Part shown: positions 1 through 9,232 of the stretch, one piece after another | Position numbering within the stretch: position 1 is the first letter of the stretch | How the letters are laid out: every line of letters begins with the position of its first letter | Origin: Geobacteraceae bacterium | GTDB taxonomy: Bacteria > Desulfobacterota > Desulfuromonadia > Geobacterales > Pseudopelobacteraceae | Direction: 5' to 3' | Assembly: GCA_025355965.1 (NCBI GenBank) | Contig: JANXYR010000063.1 | Span: 1-35,509, forward strand | Length of the DNA: 35,509 bases | Program-made: the position numbers and the translations under genes | The notes under the pieces: model-generated | The model's database searches: none | Told to the model about the DNA's origin: nothing | Seen by the model: the letters and a program-made list of their open reading frames with translations, nothing else

Positions 1-210
1 GGCTACCGTCCACAATTCTACTTCCGTACCACAGACGTAACCGGTGTTGCTGAACTTCCAGCCGGTATTGAAATGGTTATGCCGGGCGACAACGTCGCTA
101 TGACCATCAAACTGATCACTCCGATCGCAATGGATGATGGCTTGCGCTTTGCTATCCGTGAAGGCGGTCGTACTGTCGGCGCAGGCGTTGTTGCTTCAAT
201 TATTGAATAA
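1..210 (+). CDS. tuf: Elongation factor Tu, 3' end only (partial)
   Basis: The window opens inside a reading frame whose 69 visible residues match the C-terminal beta-barrel (domain III) of EF-Tu: FRTTDVTG near the start, then MVMPGDNV, the [14 protein letters not shown] stretch and the terminal VVASIIE before TAA. EF-Tu is the GTPase that delivers aminoacyl-tRNA to the ribosomal A site in the cytoplasm. The GTP-binding domain lies outside the window. The gene ends 24 bases before rpsJ on the same strand, the usual str-to-S10 junction, so read-through into the ribosomal operon is likely. The identification is firm; only the 5' part is missing. Confidence 0.97.
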   Translation, partial: GYRPQFYFRTTDVTGVAELPAGIEMVMPGDNVAMTIKLITPIAMDDGLRFAIREGGRTVGAGVVASIIE

Positions 211-234
211 ATAAGAAACGTTGTGAGGTTATCA

Positions 235-543
235 ATGCAGAGCCAGAAGATAAGAATCCGCCTTAAAGCATATGATCATAAGCTCCTTGATGTTTCGGTA
301 GGAGAAATAGTTGATACAGCAAAAAGAACTGGTGCACGTGTTGCTGGACCAATTCCGTTGCCGACTGTGATAAATAAATACTGTGTTCTTCGCGGACCTC
401 ATGTTGATAAGAAGTCTCGTGATCAGTTTGAAATAAGAACTCATAAGCGTCTAATTGATATACTTGACCCTACACAGCAGACTGTTGATGCCCTCATGAA
501 GCTGGATTTATCTGCCGGCGTCGATGTTGAAATTAAACTGTAA
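235..543 (+). CDS. rpsJ: 30S ribosomal protein S10
   Basis: This is a 102-residue protein of the 30S head. The family also acts as NusE in transcription antitermination. Conserved stretches are [14 protein letters not shown] at the N-terminus, GPIPLPT in the middle and [16 protein letters not shown] near the end. An in-frame GTG at 223 could add four residues, but TGAGG at 224-228 sits six bases before the ATG at 235 and would be that ATG's ribosome binding site, so the shorter form is chosen. It follows tuf by 24 bases and leads the S10 gene cluster. Confidence 0.97.
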   Translation: MQSQKIRIRLKAYDHKLLDVSVGEIVDTAKRTGARVAGPIPLPTVINKYCVLRGPHVDKKSRDQFEIRTHKRLIDILDPTQQTVDALMKLDLSAGVDVEIKL

Positions 544-571
544 CTGCTACTACGACTGAATAGGACTGAAT

Positions 572-1201
572 ATGATGAAAGGTATCATCGGAAAAAAACT
601 GGGTATGACCCAGATATTTCTTGAAGACGGAACAAGAGTCCCGGTAACAGTAATCCAGGCGGGTCCTTGTTATGTCGTTCAGAAAAAAACTGCAGACGTT
701 GATGGATATTCCGCAGTACAGGTCGGATTTGAATCGGTGGCTGCTGCTAATGTTAACAAACCGTACCTCGGACATTGTACTAAATCCGGTCATGGAGTAT
801 TCAGGCATCTGCGTGAATTCAAAAATGAGCAGACTGAGACAATGAATGTTGGTGATGAAATCACAGTTGGTGAATTCTCAGTTGATGATGTGATTGATGT
901 GACTGGGACCAGCATCGGTAAAGGTTTTCAAGGTGTTATAAAGCGCTATAATTTTAAGGGCGGTCGTGCTTCTCATGGATCGCGCTTTCATAGAGCTCCT
1001 GGCTCCATTGGTGCATCTGCAACTCCTTCACATGTATTCAAAAACAAAAAGATGCCTGGTCAGATGGGCAATGCTAAAGTCACAGTACAGCGGCTTAAAA
1101 TTGTGCGTGTTGATGCAGCAGATAACCTTCTCTTGATTAAGGGCGCTGTACCTGGACACAAGAATTCAATTGTTATGATCAAAAAGAGTGTTAAAGCTTA
1201 G
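572..1201 (+). CDS. rplC: 50S ribosomal protein L3
   Basis: This 209-residue protein starts [14 protein letters not shown] after a double Met and carries the L3 signature [10 protein letters not shown] followed by HRAPGSIG, the loop that reaches toward the peptidyl transferase centre. L3 is an early-assembling 23S rRNA binder. The gene follows rpsJ by 28 bases. Two tandem ATGs (572 and 575) are possible starts: AGGA at 562-565 lies six bases before the first and nine before the second, so the exact start is uncertain by one residue. Length and composition are ordinary for the family. Confidence 0.97.
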   Translation: MMKGIIGKKLGMTQIFLEDGTRVPVTVIQAGPCYVVQKKTADVDGYSAVQVGFESVAAANVNKPYLGHCTKSGHGVFRHLREFKNEQTETMNVGDEITVGEFSVDDVIDVTGTSIGKGFQGVIKRYNFKGGRASHGSRFHRAPGSIGASATPSHVFKNKKMPGQMGNAKVTVQRLKIVRVDAADNLLLIKGAVPGHKNSIVMIKKSVKA

Positions 1202-1219
1202 TATTTCGGGAGTTTGTGT

Positions 1220-1843
1220 ATGCCTTCAATAGCAGTTTATAATATGAACAAACAACAGGTCGGTGAAGTTCAATTATCCGATGATGTGTTTGATGTTGAA
1301 GTAAGAGAGAGTCTTATACACCAGGCACTTCGGATTCAGCTTGCTAATCGGAGAGCCGGAACTGTTGCAGTTAAGAATCGTTCTGCCGTTCGTGGCGGCG
1401 GCAAAAAGCCATTCAAGCAGAAGGGTACTGGTAATGCACGACAGGGTTGTAGTCGTGCCCCACAATATCCAGGCGGTGGTGTAGCTTTTGGTCCACAACC
1501 AAAAATCTATAACCTTAGTATGAATAAGAAAGCCAGGTGTGCCGCACTCTGTTCAGTTCTCACATATAAACTGCAGACAAATAACATTACCGTGTTGGAT
1601 AAAATTGAATTTGACAAGGTATCAACTAAGGATTTTGTTAGTTTTCTAAGTACATTTGATCTCAGTAAATCATTGATTGTAACTGATGATTTTAATAACA
1701 ATCTATTTTTATCAGCTCGGAATGTGCCGCATATAAAAATGTTGAAGCATGATGGTCTTAATATTCATGACATGCTTAAATACAAGCACATAATATTCAC
1801 TCAGGGCTCTGTAATATCAACCGAAGGAGTATTGCAAAAATGA
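1220..1843 (+). CDS. rplD: 50S ribosomal protein L4
   Basis: This protein of 207 residues has the L4 hallmark, a basic glycine-rich internal loop ([19 protein letters not shown], roughly residues 60-80) that lines the peptide exit tunnel. The frame is open to a TTG at 1214, but GGGAG at 1208-1212 is correctly spaced for the ATG at 1220. In some bacteria L4 also represses its own operon through an S10 leader. Nothing resembling that leader is visible here, because tuf lies directly upstream of rpsJ. The stop overlaps the rplW start in an ATGA arrangement, which implies translational coupling. Confidence 0.96.
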   Translation: MPSIAVYNMNKQQVGEVQLSDDVFDVEVRESLIHQALRIQLANRRAGTVAVKNRSAVRGGGKKPFKQKGTGNARQGCSRAPQYPGGGVAFGPQPKIYNLSMNKKARCAALCSVLTYKLQTNNITVLDKIEFDKVSTKDFVSFLSTFDLSKSLIVTDDFNNNLFLSARNVPHIKMLKHDGLNIHDMLKYKHIIFTQGSVISTEGVLQK

Positions 1844-2124
1844 ATATTTACTCCGTAATTAAAAAGCCGCACGTGACTGAAAAAACGTCCTTAGGCTCAG
1901 ATTCAAACAATACTGTTGCTATTATTGTTGATAGAGATGCAAACAAGATCGAGATTAAACAGGCTGTAGAGAATCTGTTCAAAGTCAAAGTCGCTGATGT
2001 TCGCACTGTAACCGTGGCTGGCAAGGTTAAACGTTCTGGCAAAACTCTTGGCAAACGTTCCAACTGGAAAAAAGCATATGTTAAGCTCCAGGAAGGGCAA
2101 TCAATAGATTTCTTTGAAGTCTAA
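1840..2124 (+). CDS. rplW: 50S ribosomal protein L23
   Basis: This is a 94-residue protein of the exit-tunnel rim, where the family docks trigger factor and the signal recognition particle. Visible family features are the N-terminal [11 protein letters not shown] and the [19 protein letters not shown] helix-strand unit, followed by a basic segment ([20 protein letters not shown]). It overlaps the end of rplD by four bases and precedes rplB by 21 bases. Start and length are typical. Confidence 0.96.
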   Translation: MNIYSVIKKPHVTEKTSLGSDSNNTVAIIVDRDANKIEIKQAVENLFKVKVADVRTVTVAGKVKRSGKTLGKRSNWKKAYVKLQEGQSIDFFEV

Positions 2125-2145
2125 CTAATACGTTTGGGGTTCACA

Positions 2146-2970
2146 ATGGCAATCAAAAGCTATAATCCAACTTCAGCTGGACGCAGACATCAAACATGTT
2201 CTACGTTCGATGAAATAACTAAAACTACTCCCGAAAAATCCTTGCTTGTCTCGCTTAAAAAAAGTGGTGGCAGGAATTCTAATGGCCGTATTACTTCACG
2301 TCACCAGGGTGGCGGTCACAAACAGAAATATCGTATTATCGATTTCCGTCGTGATAAACGTAGCATTCCAGCTACAGTTGCTAGTATCGAATATGATCCG
2401 AATCGTAGTGCGCGTATAGCACTTCTGAATTATGCGGATGGGGAAAAACGCTATATTCTTGCTCCACTAGATTTAAAGGTTGGCGATGTTATTATTAGTG
2501 GTCCAGAAGCAGATATTAAGCCTGGTAATTCGTTGCCGTTGCGCTCGATTCCACTTGGTACTGTTATTCATAATATTGAGCTAAAGATTGGTAAAGGGGC
2601 TCAGTTGGCCAGAAGTGCTGGTACTTTTGCTCAATTGATGTCTAAAGAAGGCAAGTACTCCCAAGTTAAACTACCTTCTGGTGAGGTACGTTTGGTGCTT
2701 CAGGATTGTTACGCTACTATTGGACAAGTCGGAAATACCGATCATGAAAATGTAAATATCGGTAAAGCTGGCCGTTCACGCTGGCTTGGTAGACGTCCTA
2801 AAGTCCGTGGTGTTGCTATGAACCCTGTTGATCATCCTCATGGTGGTGGCGAGGGCCGTACTTCAGGTGGTCGTCATCCTGTTACACCATGGGGTATTCC
2901 AACCAAGGGTTACAAAACGCGTACTAACAAGACTTCTGATCGCTTCATAGTTAAGAAGCGTAGTAAATAA
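2146..2970 (+). CDS. rplB: 50S ribosomal protein L2
   Basis: This 274-residue protein binds 23S rRNA and is needed for subunit association and peptidyl transfer. The diagnostic C-terminal motif [17 protein letters not shown] includes the histidine implicated in activity. N-terminal landmarks are [12 protein letters not shown] and [19 protein letters not shown] at 2134 is in frame, but the GGGG at 2136-2139 directly precedes the ATG at 2146 at ribosome-binding distance, giving the canonical [10 protein letters not shown] start. It is the longest ribosomal protein in the block and is intact. Confidence 0.97.
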   Translation: MAIKSYNPTSAGRRHQTCSTFDEITKTTPEKSLLVSLKKSGGRNSNGRITSRHQGGGHKQKYRIIDFRRDKRSIPATVASIEYDPNRSARIALLNYADGEKRYILAPLDLKVGDVIISGPEADIKPGNSLPLRSIPLGTVIHNIELKIGKGAQLARSAGTFAQLMSKEGKYSQVKLPSGEVRLVLQDCYATIGQVGNTDHENVNIGKAGRSRWLGRRPKVRGVAMNPVDHPHGGGEGRTSGGRHPVTPWGIPTKGYKTRTNKTSDRFIVKKRSK

Positions 2971-2992
2971 TTCGTTGAGAGGCTGAGATATT

Positions 2993-3271
2993 ATGGCACG
3001 TTCGATAAAAAAAGGTCCATTTATTGATGACCACCTGAACAAAAAAGTTCTTGCAGAAGGTCCTAATTCTAAGAAAATAATTAAGACTTGGTCACGCCGT
3101 TCAACAATCAGCCCTGATTTTATTGGGTGTAGTTTTGCGGTTCATAACGGTAAAAAATTCATCCCTGTTTTTGTTACTGAAAACATGGTTGGCCATAAAA
3201 TGGGTGAATTCGCTCCAACTAGAACATTTCACGGTCATGCCGCTGATAAAAAGAGCAAAGTCAAGAAGTAG
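2993..3271 (+). CDS. rpsS: 30S ribosomal protein S19
   Basis: S19 (92 residues) sits in the 30S head, pairs with S13 and contacts the A-site tRNA and the inter-subunit bridge. Family signatures visible are [12 protein letters not shown] at the start, [14 protein letters not shown] near residue 35, and [17 protein letters not shown] close to the C-terminus. The gene is 22 bases after rplB and 14 bases before rplV, with the usual order and strand. Nothing unusual is seen. Confidence 0.97.
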   Translation: MARSIKKGPFIDDHLNKKVLAEGPNSKKIIKTWSRRSTISPDFIGCSFAVHNGKKFIPVFVTENMVGHKMGEFAPTRTFHGHAADKKSKVKK

Positions 3272-3285
3272 TAAGGGAGCTTATA

Positions 3286-3621
3286 ATGGAATCCAACGCT
3301 AAACTCTCATCTGTACGCCTGTCACCACGCAAAACTCGTCTTGTAGTCGATCTTGTGCGTGGAAAGGGTATTCAAGATGCACTTAATATTCTGCAGTTTA
3401 TGCCGCAACCTTCTGCCAAGCTTGTATCAAAGCTGCTTAAGTCAGCAGTAGCAAATGCAGAACAAAAAGGCGTATCTGATGTAGACCGCCTGATTGTAAA
3501 AACAATTTATGTTGATGGTGGTGCTGCACTTAAACGTTTTGTTCCTCGTGCAATGGGGCGTGCCAGCAAAATTCGTAAGCCTACTAGTCATATTGCTGTA
3601 ACCCTTTCAGACTCGAAATAG
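3286..3621 (+). CDS. rplV: 50S ribosomal protein L22
   Basis: L22 (111 residues) binds 23S rRNA domains and sends a beta-hairpin into the exit tunnel, where macrolide-resistance changes map in other bacteria. The sequence has the signature [16 protein letters not shown] and the basic hairpin segment [16 protein letters not shown] near the C-terminus. Ribosome-binding sequence AGGGAG lies a normal distance before the ATG. It is located between rpsS and rpsC as expected. Confidence 0.97.
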   Translation: MESNAKLSSVRLSPRKTRLVVDLVRGKGIQDALNILQFMPQPSAKLVSKLLKSAVANAEQKGVSDVDRLIVKTIYVDGGAALKRFVPRAMGRASKIRKPTSHIAVTLSDSK

Positions 3622-3643
3622 TTTTATTACGTGGAGGTGTAGG

Positions 3644-4276
3644 TTGGGACAAAAAATTAATCCGATTGGTTTCAGGCTCGGTGTAACAAAAACATGGGAT
3701 TCAAAATGGTACGCTGAAGCTGATTATGCAAAGCTACTTCATGAAGATCTTGCTATTCGTAAATTTCTTAAAAAGCGCTTGTATAGCTCAGGTGTTTCTA
3801 AGATTGAGATAGAGCGCGCAGCCAATAAGTGTAAAATAAATATTTTTACCGCAAGACCTGGTCTTATAATTGGCAAAAAGGGTTCTGAAGTTGAAACTAT
3901 CAAAAAAGAACTTGCTCTTATTTCAGCTAAAGAAATCTTTATAACTATAAATGAAGTTCGTAAACCTGAGTTAGATGCTCAGTTAGTTGCTGAAAATGTT
4001 GCTTTACAATTGGAACGCCGTATTGCCTTTAGGAGAGCTATGAAGAAGAGTGTAACTTCTACGCTTAAATTTGGTGCAAAGGGAATTCGTATCACCTGCT
4101 CTGGCCGTTTAGGTGGCGCTGAAATGTCACGTACTGAGTGGTATCGTGAAGGCAGAGTTCCTCTCCATACGTTGCGTGCTGATATTGATTATGGCTTTGC
4201 TGAAGCCAAGACTACATACGGTTTAATTGGTATCAAGGTGTTGATTTTCAAGGGCGAAATTCTGCCTGGTAAGTAA
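3644..4276 (+). CDS. rpsC: 30S ribosomal protein S3
   Basis: This 210-residue protein of the mRNA entry channel has an N-terminal [13 protein letters not shown], a KH-type RNA-binding segment with the GxxG loop in [11 protein letters not shown] (about residues 75-85), and a C-terminal S3 domain ([25 protein letters not shown]). The start codon is TTG: no ATG gives the conserved N-terminus, and a strong GGAGGTG at 3633-3639 lies directly upstream. The gene follows rplV by 22 bases and precedes rplP. Confidence 0.97.
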   Translation: MGQKINPIGFRLGVTKTWDSKWYAEADYAKLLHEDLAIRKFLKKRLYSSGVSKIEIERAANKCKINIFTARPGLIIGKKGSEVETIKKELALISAKEIFITINEVRKPELDAQLVAENVALQLERRIAFRRAMKKSVTSTLKFGAKGIRITCSGRLGGAEMSRTEWYREGRVPLHTLRADIDYGFAEAKTTYGLIGIKVLIFKGEILPGK

Positions 4277-4309
4277 TTCTTTATATTGCACAAATAGGAG
4301 CACGTATCG

Positions 4310-4732
4310 ATGTTAATGCCGAAACGGGTAAAACATAGAAAACAGATGAAGGGCCGTATGTCCGGTAAGCCCTGCAGAGGCATAGAACTTTCTTTTGGCG
4401 AATATGGTTTGCAGGCAACTGAATGCGGGTGGCTTGATTCTCGTCAAATTGAAGCAGCCCGTATTGCTATGACTCGCTACATTAAGAGGGGTGGTAAAAT
4501 ATGGATTCGTATTTTCCCGGATAAGCCACTTACAGCTAAGCCAGCTGAGACCAGGATGGGTAAAGGAAAAGGTTCTCCGGATTCTTGGGTTTGTGTTATA
4601 AAGCCTGGTGTTGTGTTGTATGAGATGGAAGGCGTAACTGAAGAGATCGCTCGTGAAGCTCTTAGGTTGGCTGCCCACAAACTGCCCCTTTCTACCAAGT
4701 TTATTTCCAGGGGGGATGTCCATGAAGCCTAA
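4310..4732 (+). CDS. rplP: 50S ribosomal protein L16
   Basis: L16 (140 residues) organises the A-site region of the 50S subunit. Family markers are [14 protein letters not shown] at the N-terminus, the [24 protein letters not shown] stretch in the middle (read as two adjoining motifs) and a C-terminal [11 protein letters not shown]. Its last codons overlap the start of rpmC by 11 bases, so rpmC is probably translated by coupling. The GGGGGA run at 4710-4715 inside the L16 coding region serves as the rpmC ribosome binding site. Confidence 0.96.
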   Translation: MLMPKRVKHRKQMKGRMSGKPCRGIELSFGEYGLQATECGWLDSRQIEAARIAMTRYIKRGGKIWIRIFPDKPLTAKPAETRMGKGKGSPDSWVCVIKPGVVLYEMEGVTEEIAREALRLAAHKLPLSTKFISRGDVHEA

Positions 4733-4925
4733 TGACCTTAGAAAAATATCAGCTGAAGAGCTGTCAAAAAAACAGTCTGAATTTACTCAGGAACTTTTTA
4801 ACCTTAAGTTTCAGCTTCATACCGGCAGACTTGAAAACACCTCCAAGCTGAAGAGCCTTCGTAAGAATATTGCAAGAATTAATACCATTCTCACCGAAAG
4901 TAAGGCAGGGGGAGTACCTAAATGA
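4722..4925 (+). CDS. rpmC: 50S ribosomal protein L29
   Basis: L29 is a 67-residue two-helix protein beside L23 at the exit tunnel. Typical features are the start [17 protein letters not shown], then [14 protein letters not shown] and the basic second helix [14 protein letters not shown]. In-frame codons extend upstream to 4653 inside rplP, but the G-rich 4710-4715 sits six bases before ATG 4722, so that start is chosen; ATG 4716 is too close to the site. It overlaps rplP by 11 bases and rpsQ by four (ATGA), giving a three-gene coupled unit. Confidence 0.94.
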   Translation: MKPNDLRKISAEELSKKQSEFTQELFNLKFQLHTGRLENTSKLKSLRKNIARINTILTESKAGGVPK

Positions 4926-5179
4926 GTGAACGCGGTCATAGAAAAACACAAGTAGGTGTTGTTGTGAGCGATAAGATGGAAAAGACTGTTGTTGTTAAAG
5001 TCGACCGTCTTGTTAAGCACAGTGTCTACAGCAAGTATATTAAGCGTAGTGTAAAATATAAGGTTCACGATGAACTTAACAGTTCTAAAGTAGGTGATCG
5101 TGTACAGATTATTGAATTCCGCCCTTTGAGTAAGGATAAACGCTGGAGTCTTAAACAGATAATTGAAAGCATCTCTTAG
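4922..5179 (+). CDS. rpsQ: 30S ribosomal protein S17
   Basis: S17 (85 residues) is an OB-fold primary binder of 16S rRNA. Landmarks are the [18 protein letters not shown] strand pair near the N-terminus, a middle [17 protein letters not shown] segment and the C-terminal [13 protein letters not shown]. Its ATG overlaps the rpmC TGA stop (ATGA). The next gene, rplN, begins 18 bases downstream after an AGGGAG-type site. Confidence 0.96.
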   Translation: MSERGHRKTQVGVVVSDKMEKTVVVKVDRLVKHSVYSKYIKRSVKYKVHDELNSSKVGDRVQIIEFRPLSKDKRWSLKQIIESIS

Positions 5180-5197
5180 TATAGGGAGTAACATCTA

Positions 5198-5566
5198 ATG
5201 ATTCAAATGCAGACAGTACTTGATGTAGCTGACAACTCTGGTGCAAAAAAACTATTTTGCATTAAAGTACTTGGCGGCTCTAAAAGAAAATATGCAAGTG
5301 TCGGTGATATCATAGTTGCATCTGTTCGTGAAGCTATGCCGAATTCAAAGGTTAAAAAGGGTGATGTAGTCAAAGCTGTTGTGGTAAGGACTGCAAAAGC
5401 TTTGGGTCGCCCTGACGGGTCTTATATCCGTTTTGATGACAATTCAGGTGTTGTCATTAACAATGCTAAGGAACCGGTTGGTACTCGTATCTTCGGTCCG
5501 GTCGCCAGAGAATTACGTGCTAAAAAGTTTATGAAAATTATTTCTCTTGCACCGGAAGTACTATAA
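5198..5566 (+). CDS. rplN: 50S ribosomal protein L14
   Basis: L14 is a 122-residue beta-barrel protein at the subunit interface. Conserved segments visible are [18 protein letters not shown] at the start, [20 protein letters not shown] in the middle (two adjoining blocks), and [20 protein letters not shown] toward the C-terminus. Its length is exactly that of the common bacterial form. It is 18 bases downstream of rpsQ and 18 bases upstream of the chosen rplX start. Confidence 0.97.
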   Translation: MIQMQTVLDVADNSGAKKLFCIKVLGGSKRKYASVGDIIVASVREAMPNSKVKKGDVVKAVVVRTAKALGRPDGSYIRFDDNSGVVINNAKEPVGTRIFGPVARELRAKKFMKIISLAPEVL

Positions 5567-5584
5567 AAATATCGGAGAATGATG

Positions 5585-5905
5585 ATGCAAGTCACTAAAC
5601 CTCATGTTAACAAAGGCGATACCGTAATGGTAATTGCTGGTAAGGAAAAAAGCAAAACTGGCAAGATTCTACAGTTGCTACCTAAGAAAAACGGTGTAAT
5701 TGTGGAAGGTCTTAATTTAGTTAAGCGCCATGTGAAAGCTAAAGGCAATGAAGCTGGTGAAATTAAGGAGAAGGAAGCACGGATTCATATCTCCAATGTT
5801 ATGCCATATTGTTCAAAGTGTTCCAAAGCCGTAAGGACTAGCAAAAAGATTTTGGAAAATGGCGAAAAACAACGTGTTTGTGTAAAGTGTGGCACATCGC
5901 TTTAG
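5585..5905 (+). CDS. rplX: 50S ribosomal protein L24, with C-terminal zinc-ribbon cysteines
   Basis: L24 starts 50S assembly and sits near the exit tunnel. The N-terminal KOW fold is recognisable in [19 protein letters not shown]. The C-terminal part carries two CxxC pairs, YCSKCSK and VCVKCGTS, spaced as in a zinc ribbon. Three tandem ATGs occur at 5579, 5582 and 5585. GGAG at 5574-5577 is best spaced (seven bases) for the third, giving 106 residues; the first would give 108. Zinc binding is inferred from the cysteine spacing, which is a known variant of the family. Confidence 0.95.
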   Translation: MQVTKPHVNKGDTVMVIAGKEKSKTGKILQLLPKKNGVIVEGLNLVKRHVKAKGNEAGEIKEKEARIHISNVMPYCSKCSKAVRTSKKILENGEKQRVCVKCGTSL

Positions 5906-5929
5906 AATTACTTTGGAGGAATTTATCTA

Positions 5930-6469
5930 ATGTCTCGTTTAAAAGATATATATTCATCAGAAATCGTTCCCAAACTTCGTAATGACTTCAGTTATAAGTC
6001 TTGTATGCAGGTACCGCAGATCAAGAAAATTGTTGTCAATATGGGTTTAGGTGAAGCAATCCAGAATGTAAAAATACTTGATTCTGCAACCACCGAACTT
6101 GGTTTGATCACTGGTCAAAAATCGGTGATTACCAAAGCTAAGAAGTCTATAGCAACTTTTAAACTTCGTGAAGGTATGCCGATTGGTTGTATGGTTACTC
6201 TTCGCCGTGACCGTATGTATGAATTTCTTGATCGTTTGATCAATGTTTCGCTTGCCAGAGTACGTGATTTTAAAGGCATATCTGGAAAAGCTTTTGATGG
6301 CAAGGGAAATTATACACTCGGTATCAAGGACCAACTTATTTTCCCGGAAATCAATTATGATAACGTTGATAAAATTAAGGGAATGAATATTACGATTGTA
6401 ACAAGTGCTAAGACAGACGAAGAAGGTAAAGCACTTCTCAAGTACCTGGGCATGCCGTTCAGGAACTAA
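5930..6469 (+). CDS. rplE: 50S ribosomal protein L5
   Basis: L5 (179 residues) binds 5S rRNA in the central protuberance. The sequence shows [17 protein letters not shown] near the N-terminus, [21 protein letters not shown], then [17 protein letters not shown] and the late [17 protein letters not shown]. Start ATG 5930 has TGGAGG upstream at proper distance. The gene lies between rplX and rpsN, the standard spc order, and is complete. Confidence 0.97.
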   Translation: MSRLKDIYSSEIVPKLRNDFSYKSCMQVPQIKKIVVNMGLGEAIQNVKILDSATTELGLITGQKSVITKAKKSIATFKLREGMPIGCMVTLRRDRMYEFLDRLINVSLARVRDFKGISGKAFDGKGNYTLGIKDQLIFPEINYDNVDKIKGMNITIVTSAKTDEEGKALLKYLGMPFRN

Positions 6470-6486
6470 GATATCTGGAGGATTCT

Positions 6487-6672
6487 GTGGCAAAAGTATC
6501 AATGATTATTAAGTCTCAACGTACACCAAAGTTCAAGGTTCGGCAGCACAATCGTTGTCCGGTCTGCGGTCGTCCTAAAGCGTTTTATCGTAAGTTCGAG
6601 ATGTGCAGAATTTGTCTGCGTAAGTATGCCTCGTCTGGCCAGATTCCTGGTGTGATAAAATCGAGTTGGTAA
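6487..6672 (+). CDS. rpsN: 30S ribosomal protein S14, zinc-binding type Z
   Basis: This short 61-residue S14 has four cysteines at positions 24, 27, 40 and 43 (RCPVCGRP and MCRICLRK) that form the zinc site of the C+ form. The zinc-free form is about 100 residues long. The start codon is GTG, with GGAGG just before it and no usable ATG in frame nearby. S14 assembles late in the 30S head. It sits between rplE and rpsH as expected. Confidence 0.96.
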   Translation: MAKVSMIIKSQRTPKFKVRQHNRCPVCGRPKAFYRKFEMCRICLRKYASSGQIPGVIKSSW

Positions 6673-6714
6673 CAAAAAGACACATATAGATAAAGAGACA
6701 GGAGCACATTCACC

Positions 6715-7113
6715 ATGTCCATGACAGACCCAATTGCTGACATGCTTACCAGAATTAGAAATGCAAACATGGTAAAGCACCAGAAAGTTGACATTCCATC
6801 ATCCAATATGAAAGTTAGTATTGCTAATGTATTAAAGCAAGAAGGCTTTATTAAAAATTATAAGGTTATTTCTGATAATCTTCAGGGTGTTTTGCGTGTT
6901 TATCTAAAGTATATTGATGAAAAAGATTGCGTAATTAATGAGATTAAACGTATCAGTAAACCGGGTGGTAGAGTTTATGTCAAGTCTGAAGATATTCCTT
7001 TAGTGAAGAGCGGACTTGGAATTGCAATTATTTCCACATCAAAGGGTATCATTACGGATAATGTTGCTCGTAAGTCCGGTGTTGGCGGCGAATTAATCTG
7101 CACTGTCTGGTAA
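6715..7113 (+). CDS. rpsH: 30S ribosomal protein S8
   Basis: S8 (132 residues) binds helix 21 of 16S rRNA; in E. coli the same protein represses spc-operon translation at rplE. Family features are [16 protein letters not shown] at the N-terminus, [11 protein letters not shown] in the middle, and the C-terminal [16 protein letters not shown] and [12 protein letters not shown] 6715 follows AGGAG by about ten bases; an ATG at 6721 is also in frame but too far away. The 42-base gap after rpsN is one of the larger gaps in the array. Confidence 0.97.
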   Translation: MSMTDPIADMLTRIRNANMVKHQKVDIPSSNMKVSIANVLKQEGFIKNYKVISDNLQGVLRVYLKYIDEKDCVINEIKRISKPGGRVYVKSEDIPLVKSGLGIAIISTSKGIITDNVARKSGVGGELICTVW

Positions 7114-7138
7114 TAATAGCGACAAGGAGTGCTTTTAG

Positions 7139-7678
7139 ATGTCTAGAATAGGTAAATTGCCAATTGAAATACCAAAGGGTGTAAAAATTTCCCTTATTGA
7201 TTCAGTGCTGTCGGTAGCAGGCCCTAAAGGGGCTTTAACACGTCAGATTATGTCTGTAGTTTCACTCAATATATCTGATACTGCTATTGAAGTAATGCGT
7301 GGTGATGATTCAACTGCAGCGCGTGCTGCTCATGGCCTTACCCGCACTTTGATCAATAATATGGTTGTAGGCGTAACTAATGGTTTCCAGAGAGATCTTG
7401 AGATCAATGGGGTCGGTTACCGTGCAGAAGTTAAGGGTAATGACCTTGTATTAGCGCTTGGTTATTCTCACCCAGTAAACTTTCAAATTCCTGGTGGAAT
7501 ATCAATTGATGTTGAAAAGATGACTAAGTTATCTGTTAAAGGGTTTGATAAAGAGTTGGTTGGACAAACCGCTGCAAAGATCAGATCATTCCGTAGTCCA
7601 GAGCCTTACAAGGGTAAAGGGATTAAATATGCTGACGAGACTATCCTAAGAAAAGCTGGCAAAACCGGCAAGAAATAG
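7139..7678 (+). CDS. rplF: 50S ribosomal protein L6
   Basis: L6 (179 residues) stands near the factor-binding site of the 50S subunit. The sequence begins [14 protein letters not shown] and contains the strongly conserved second-domain motifs [20 protein letters not shown] and [15 protein letters not shown]. Two similar beta-alpha domains are implied by the length. It follows rpsH by 25 bases and precedes rplR by 18. Confidence 0.97.
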   Translation: MSRIGKLPIEIPKGVKISLIDSVLSVAGPKGALTRQIMSVVSLNISDTAIEVMRGDDSTAARAAHGLTRTLINNMVVGVTNGFQRDLEINGVGYRAEVKGNDLVLALGYSHPVNFQIPGGISIDVEKMTKLSVKGFDKELVGQTAAKIRSFRSPEPYKGKGIKYADETILRKAGKTGKK

Positions 7679-7696
7679 TCTTTATAAGGAGATTTT

Positions 7697-8062
7697 GTGG
7701 CTAAAACAGCTATTAAGACAATTACTCGACTTAAACGTCAAGTTCGAGTTAGAAAAAAAGTACGTGGTACAACTGCACGTCCACGTTTGAATGTATTTAA
7801 GAGTGCGCGTCATATTTATGCGCAGATAATTGATGACACAAATGGTACGACTATTGTCGCTGCCTCAACGTTGTCTGTTGCCGCACAGGATCTTTCTAAT
7901 ACGGGCAATGTTAATGCGGCATCACTTGTAGGCAAGGAAGTTGCTAAGCTTGCTCTTGCTAAAGGTGTTTCGTCTGTAGTTTTTGACCGCAATGGTTTTC
8001 TCTATCACGGCAGGATCAAAGCGCTTGCTGATTCAGCCCGCGAATCCGGGTTGGACTTTTAA
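7697..8062 (+). CDS. rplR: 50S ribosomal protein L18
   Basis: L18 (121 residues) carries 5S rRNA to the 50S subunit. Visible family elements are [43 protein letters not shown] and the C-terminal [20 protein letters not shown]. The start is GTG with AAGGAG just upstream. The N-terminal KTITRLKRQ lysine/arginine cluster is the RNA-binding tail. The gene lies in standard order between rplF and rpsE. Confidence 0.96.
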   Translation: MAKTAIKTITRLKRQVRVRKKVRGTTARPRLNVFKSARHIYAQIIDDTNGTTIVAASTLSVAAQDLSNTGNVNAASLVGKEVAKLALAKGVSSVVFDRNGFLYHGRIKALADSARESGLDF

Positions 8063-8080
8063 GCGTACGGGAGGTTTTCT

Positions 8081-8569
8081 TTGAGTAGGATTAATCCAGC
8101 AGAATTAAATTTAAATGACAGAGTTGTTCATATCAGTCGTGTTGCCAAAGTTGTTAAAGGTGGACGTCGATTCAGTTTTTCCGCATTAATAGTTGTTGGC
8201 GACGGCAATGGTTATGTGGGATACGGTCTTGGTAAAGCAAATGAGGTTCCTGAAGCTATCAGGAAGGGTGTGGAACAGGCAAAAAAGAATCTTATTAAAG
8301 TTCCAGTGAATGCAAACCAAACCATACCTTTTGAAATTGAGGGTAAATTTGGAGCTGGGCGCCTTCTTATGAAGCCTGCTTCCCCAGGTACCGGAGTTAT
8401 TGCTGGCGGCGCAGCACGCGCAATTTTTGAAGCGGCCGGCATTAATAATATTCTTTCGAAATGTTTAGGTTCTAATAATCCACACAACGTTATAAAAGCA
8501 GCTTTTCAAGGACTTCAACGTCTTAAAACTCCGGAAGAGATTGCAGCTCGTCGTGGTATTACTGAATAA
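8081..8569 (+). CDS. rpsE: 30S ribosomal protein S5
   Basis: S5 (162 residues) helps set decoding accuracy and mRNA unwinding at the entry channel. The S5 N-terminal RNA-binding domain is clear ([20 protein letters not shown], then [17 protein letters not shown]), followed by the C-terminal domain ([33 protein letters not shown]). Translation starts at TTG 8081, preceded by GGGAGG; no ATG in frame would keep the conserved N-terminus. It lies 18 bases after rplR. Confidence 0.97.
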   Translation: MSRINPAELNLNDRVVHISRVAKVVKGGRRFSFSALIVVGDGNGYVGYGLGKANEVPEAIRKGVEQAKKNLIKVPVNANQTIPFEIEGKFGAGRLLMKPASPGTGVIAGGAARAIFEAAGINNILSKCLGSNNPHNVIKAAFQGLQRLKTPEEIAARRGITE

Positions 8570-8593
8570 CTTTTATTATGCGGGGAAACAATT

Positions 8594-8770
8594 ATGAGCA
8601 GTCTAATTAAGATCACACTCACAAAAAGTACTATATGTACTCCTAAAAAACATCGTGCTGTAGTTGCTGGCCTTGGTCTGTCTAAACTTAATCAGACGGT
8701 TCAGCGCCAAGACAGTCCGCAAATCAGGGGCATGATAAATAAAGTCGGTCATTTGCTGACCGTTGAATAG
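8594..8770 (+). CDS. rpmD: 50S ribosomal protein L30
   Basis: A 58-residue frame opening with MSSLIKITLTKSTI fills the gap between rpsE and rplO. It contains TPKKHRAVVAGLGLSKLNQ, typical of L30, and ends RGMINKVGHLLTVE before TAG, the usual C-terminus of this family. Its length matches bacterial L30. CGGGGA lies before the ATG at ribosome-binding distance. Position and order in the spc block support the assignment. Confidence 0.95.
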   Translation: MSSLIKITLTKSTICTPKKHRAVVAGLGLSKLNQTVQRQDSPQIRGMINKVGHLLTVE

Positions 8771-8788
8771 ATAAAGGGGTTGACTTTC

Positions 8789-9232
8789 ATGGAACTTAAT
8801 AATCTAAGACCTTCAATTGGGTCGACAAAAAACAGAAAACGTATCGGACGCGGTACCGGTTCCGGACACGGAAAAACTGCGACAAAAGGTCATAAAGGTC
8901 AAAAAGCTCGTTCAGGTGGAAGTATTAAGGCTGGATTCGAGGGTGGACAGATGCCTTTACAGCGTCGTTTGCCTAAGCGTGGCTTCACTCCGCTTGACCG
9001 TGTTGTTTTTTCTCTCGTGAATATAAGCCAGTTAGACATATATGAATCTGGTTCAGTAGTTGACATTTTGTCGCTTGTTTCTAAAGGACTTATTAAATCT
9101 GATCGTTTCGCTGTTAAAATCCTTGGAAATGGAGATATTTCCAAATCATTGAAAATATCAGCAAATAAATTTAGCCAGTCTGCAAAAGACAAAATTGTTG
9201 CTGCTGGTGGTAGTTTTGAGGAGATTGCATAG
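8789..9232 (+). CDS. rplO: 50S ribosomal protein L15
   Basis: L15 (147 residues) has the glycine-rich basic N-terminal extension KRIGRGTGSGHGKTATKGHKGQKARSGG (adjoining blocks, about residues 17-45) and the FEGGQMPLQRRLPKRGF motif of the family. A TTG at 8780 is in frame, but the A/G-rich AAGGGG at 8774-8779 suits the ATG at 8789, giving the usual MELNNLRPS start. Its TAG is followed immediately by the secY ATG with no gap. Confidence 0.96.
   Translation: MELNNLRPSIGSTKNRKRIGRGTGSGHGKTATKGHKGQKARSGGSIKAGFEGGQMPLQRRLPKRGFTPLDRVVFSLVNISQLDIYESGSVVDILSLVSKGLIKSDRFAVKILGNGDISKSLKISANKFSQSAKDKIVAAGGSFEEIA

Noticed and set aside
4313-4723. 136-codon minus-strand frame opposite rplP
   Set aside because: It is the mirror of a strongly conserved L16 gene, has no ribosome binding site and shows no protein family features.
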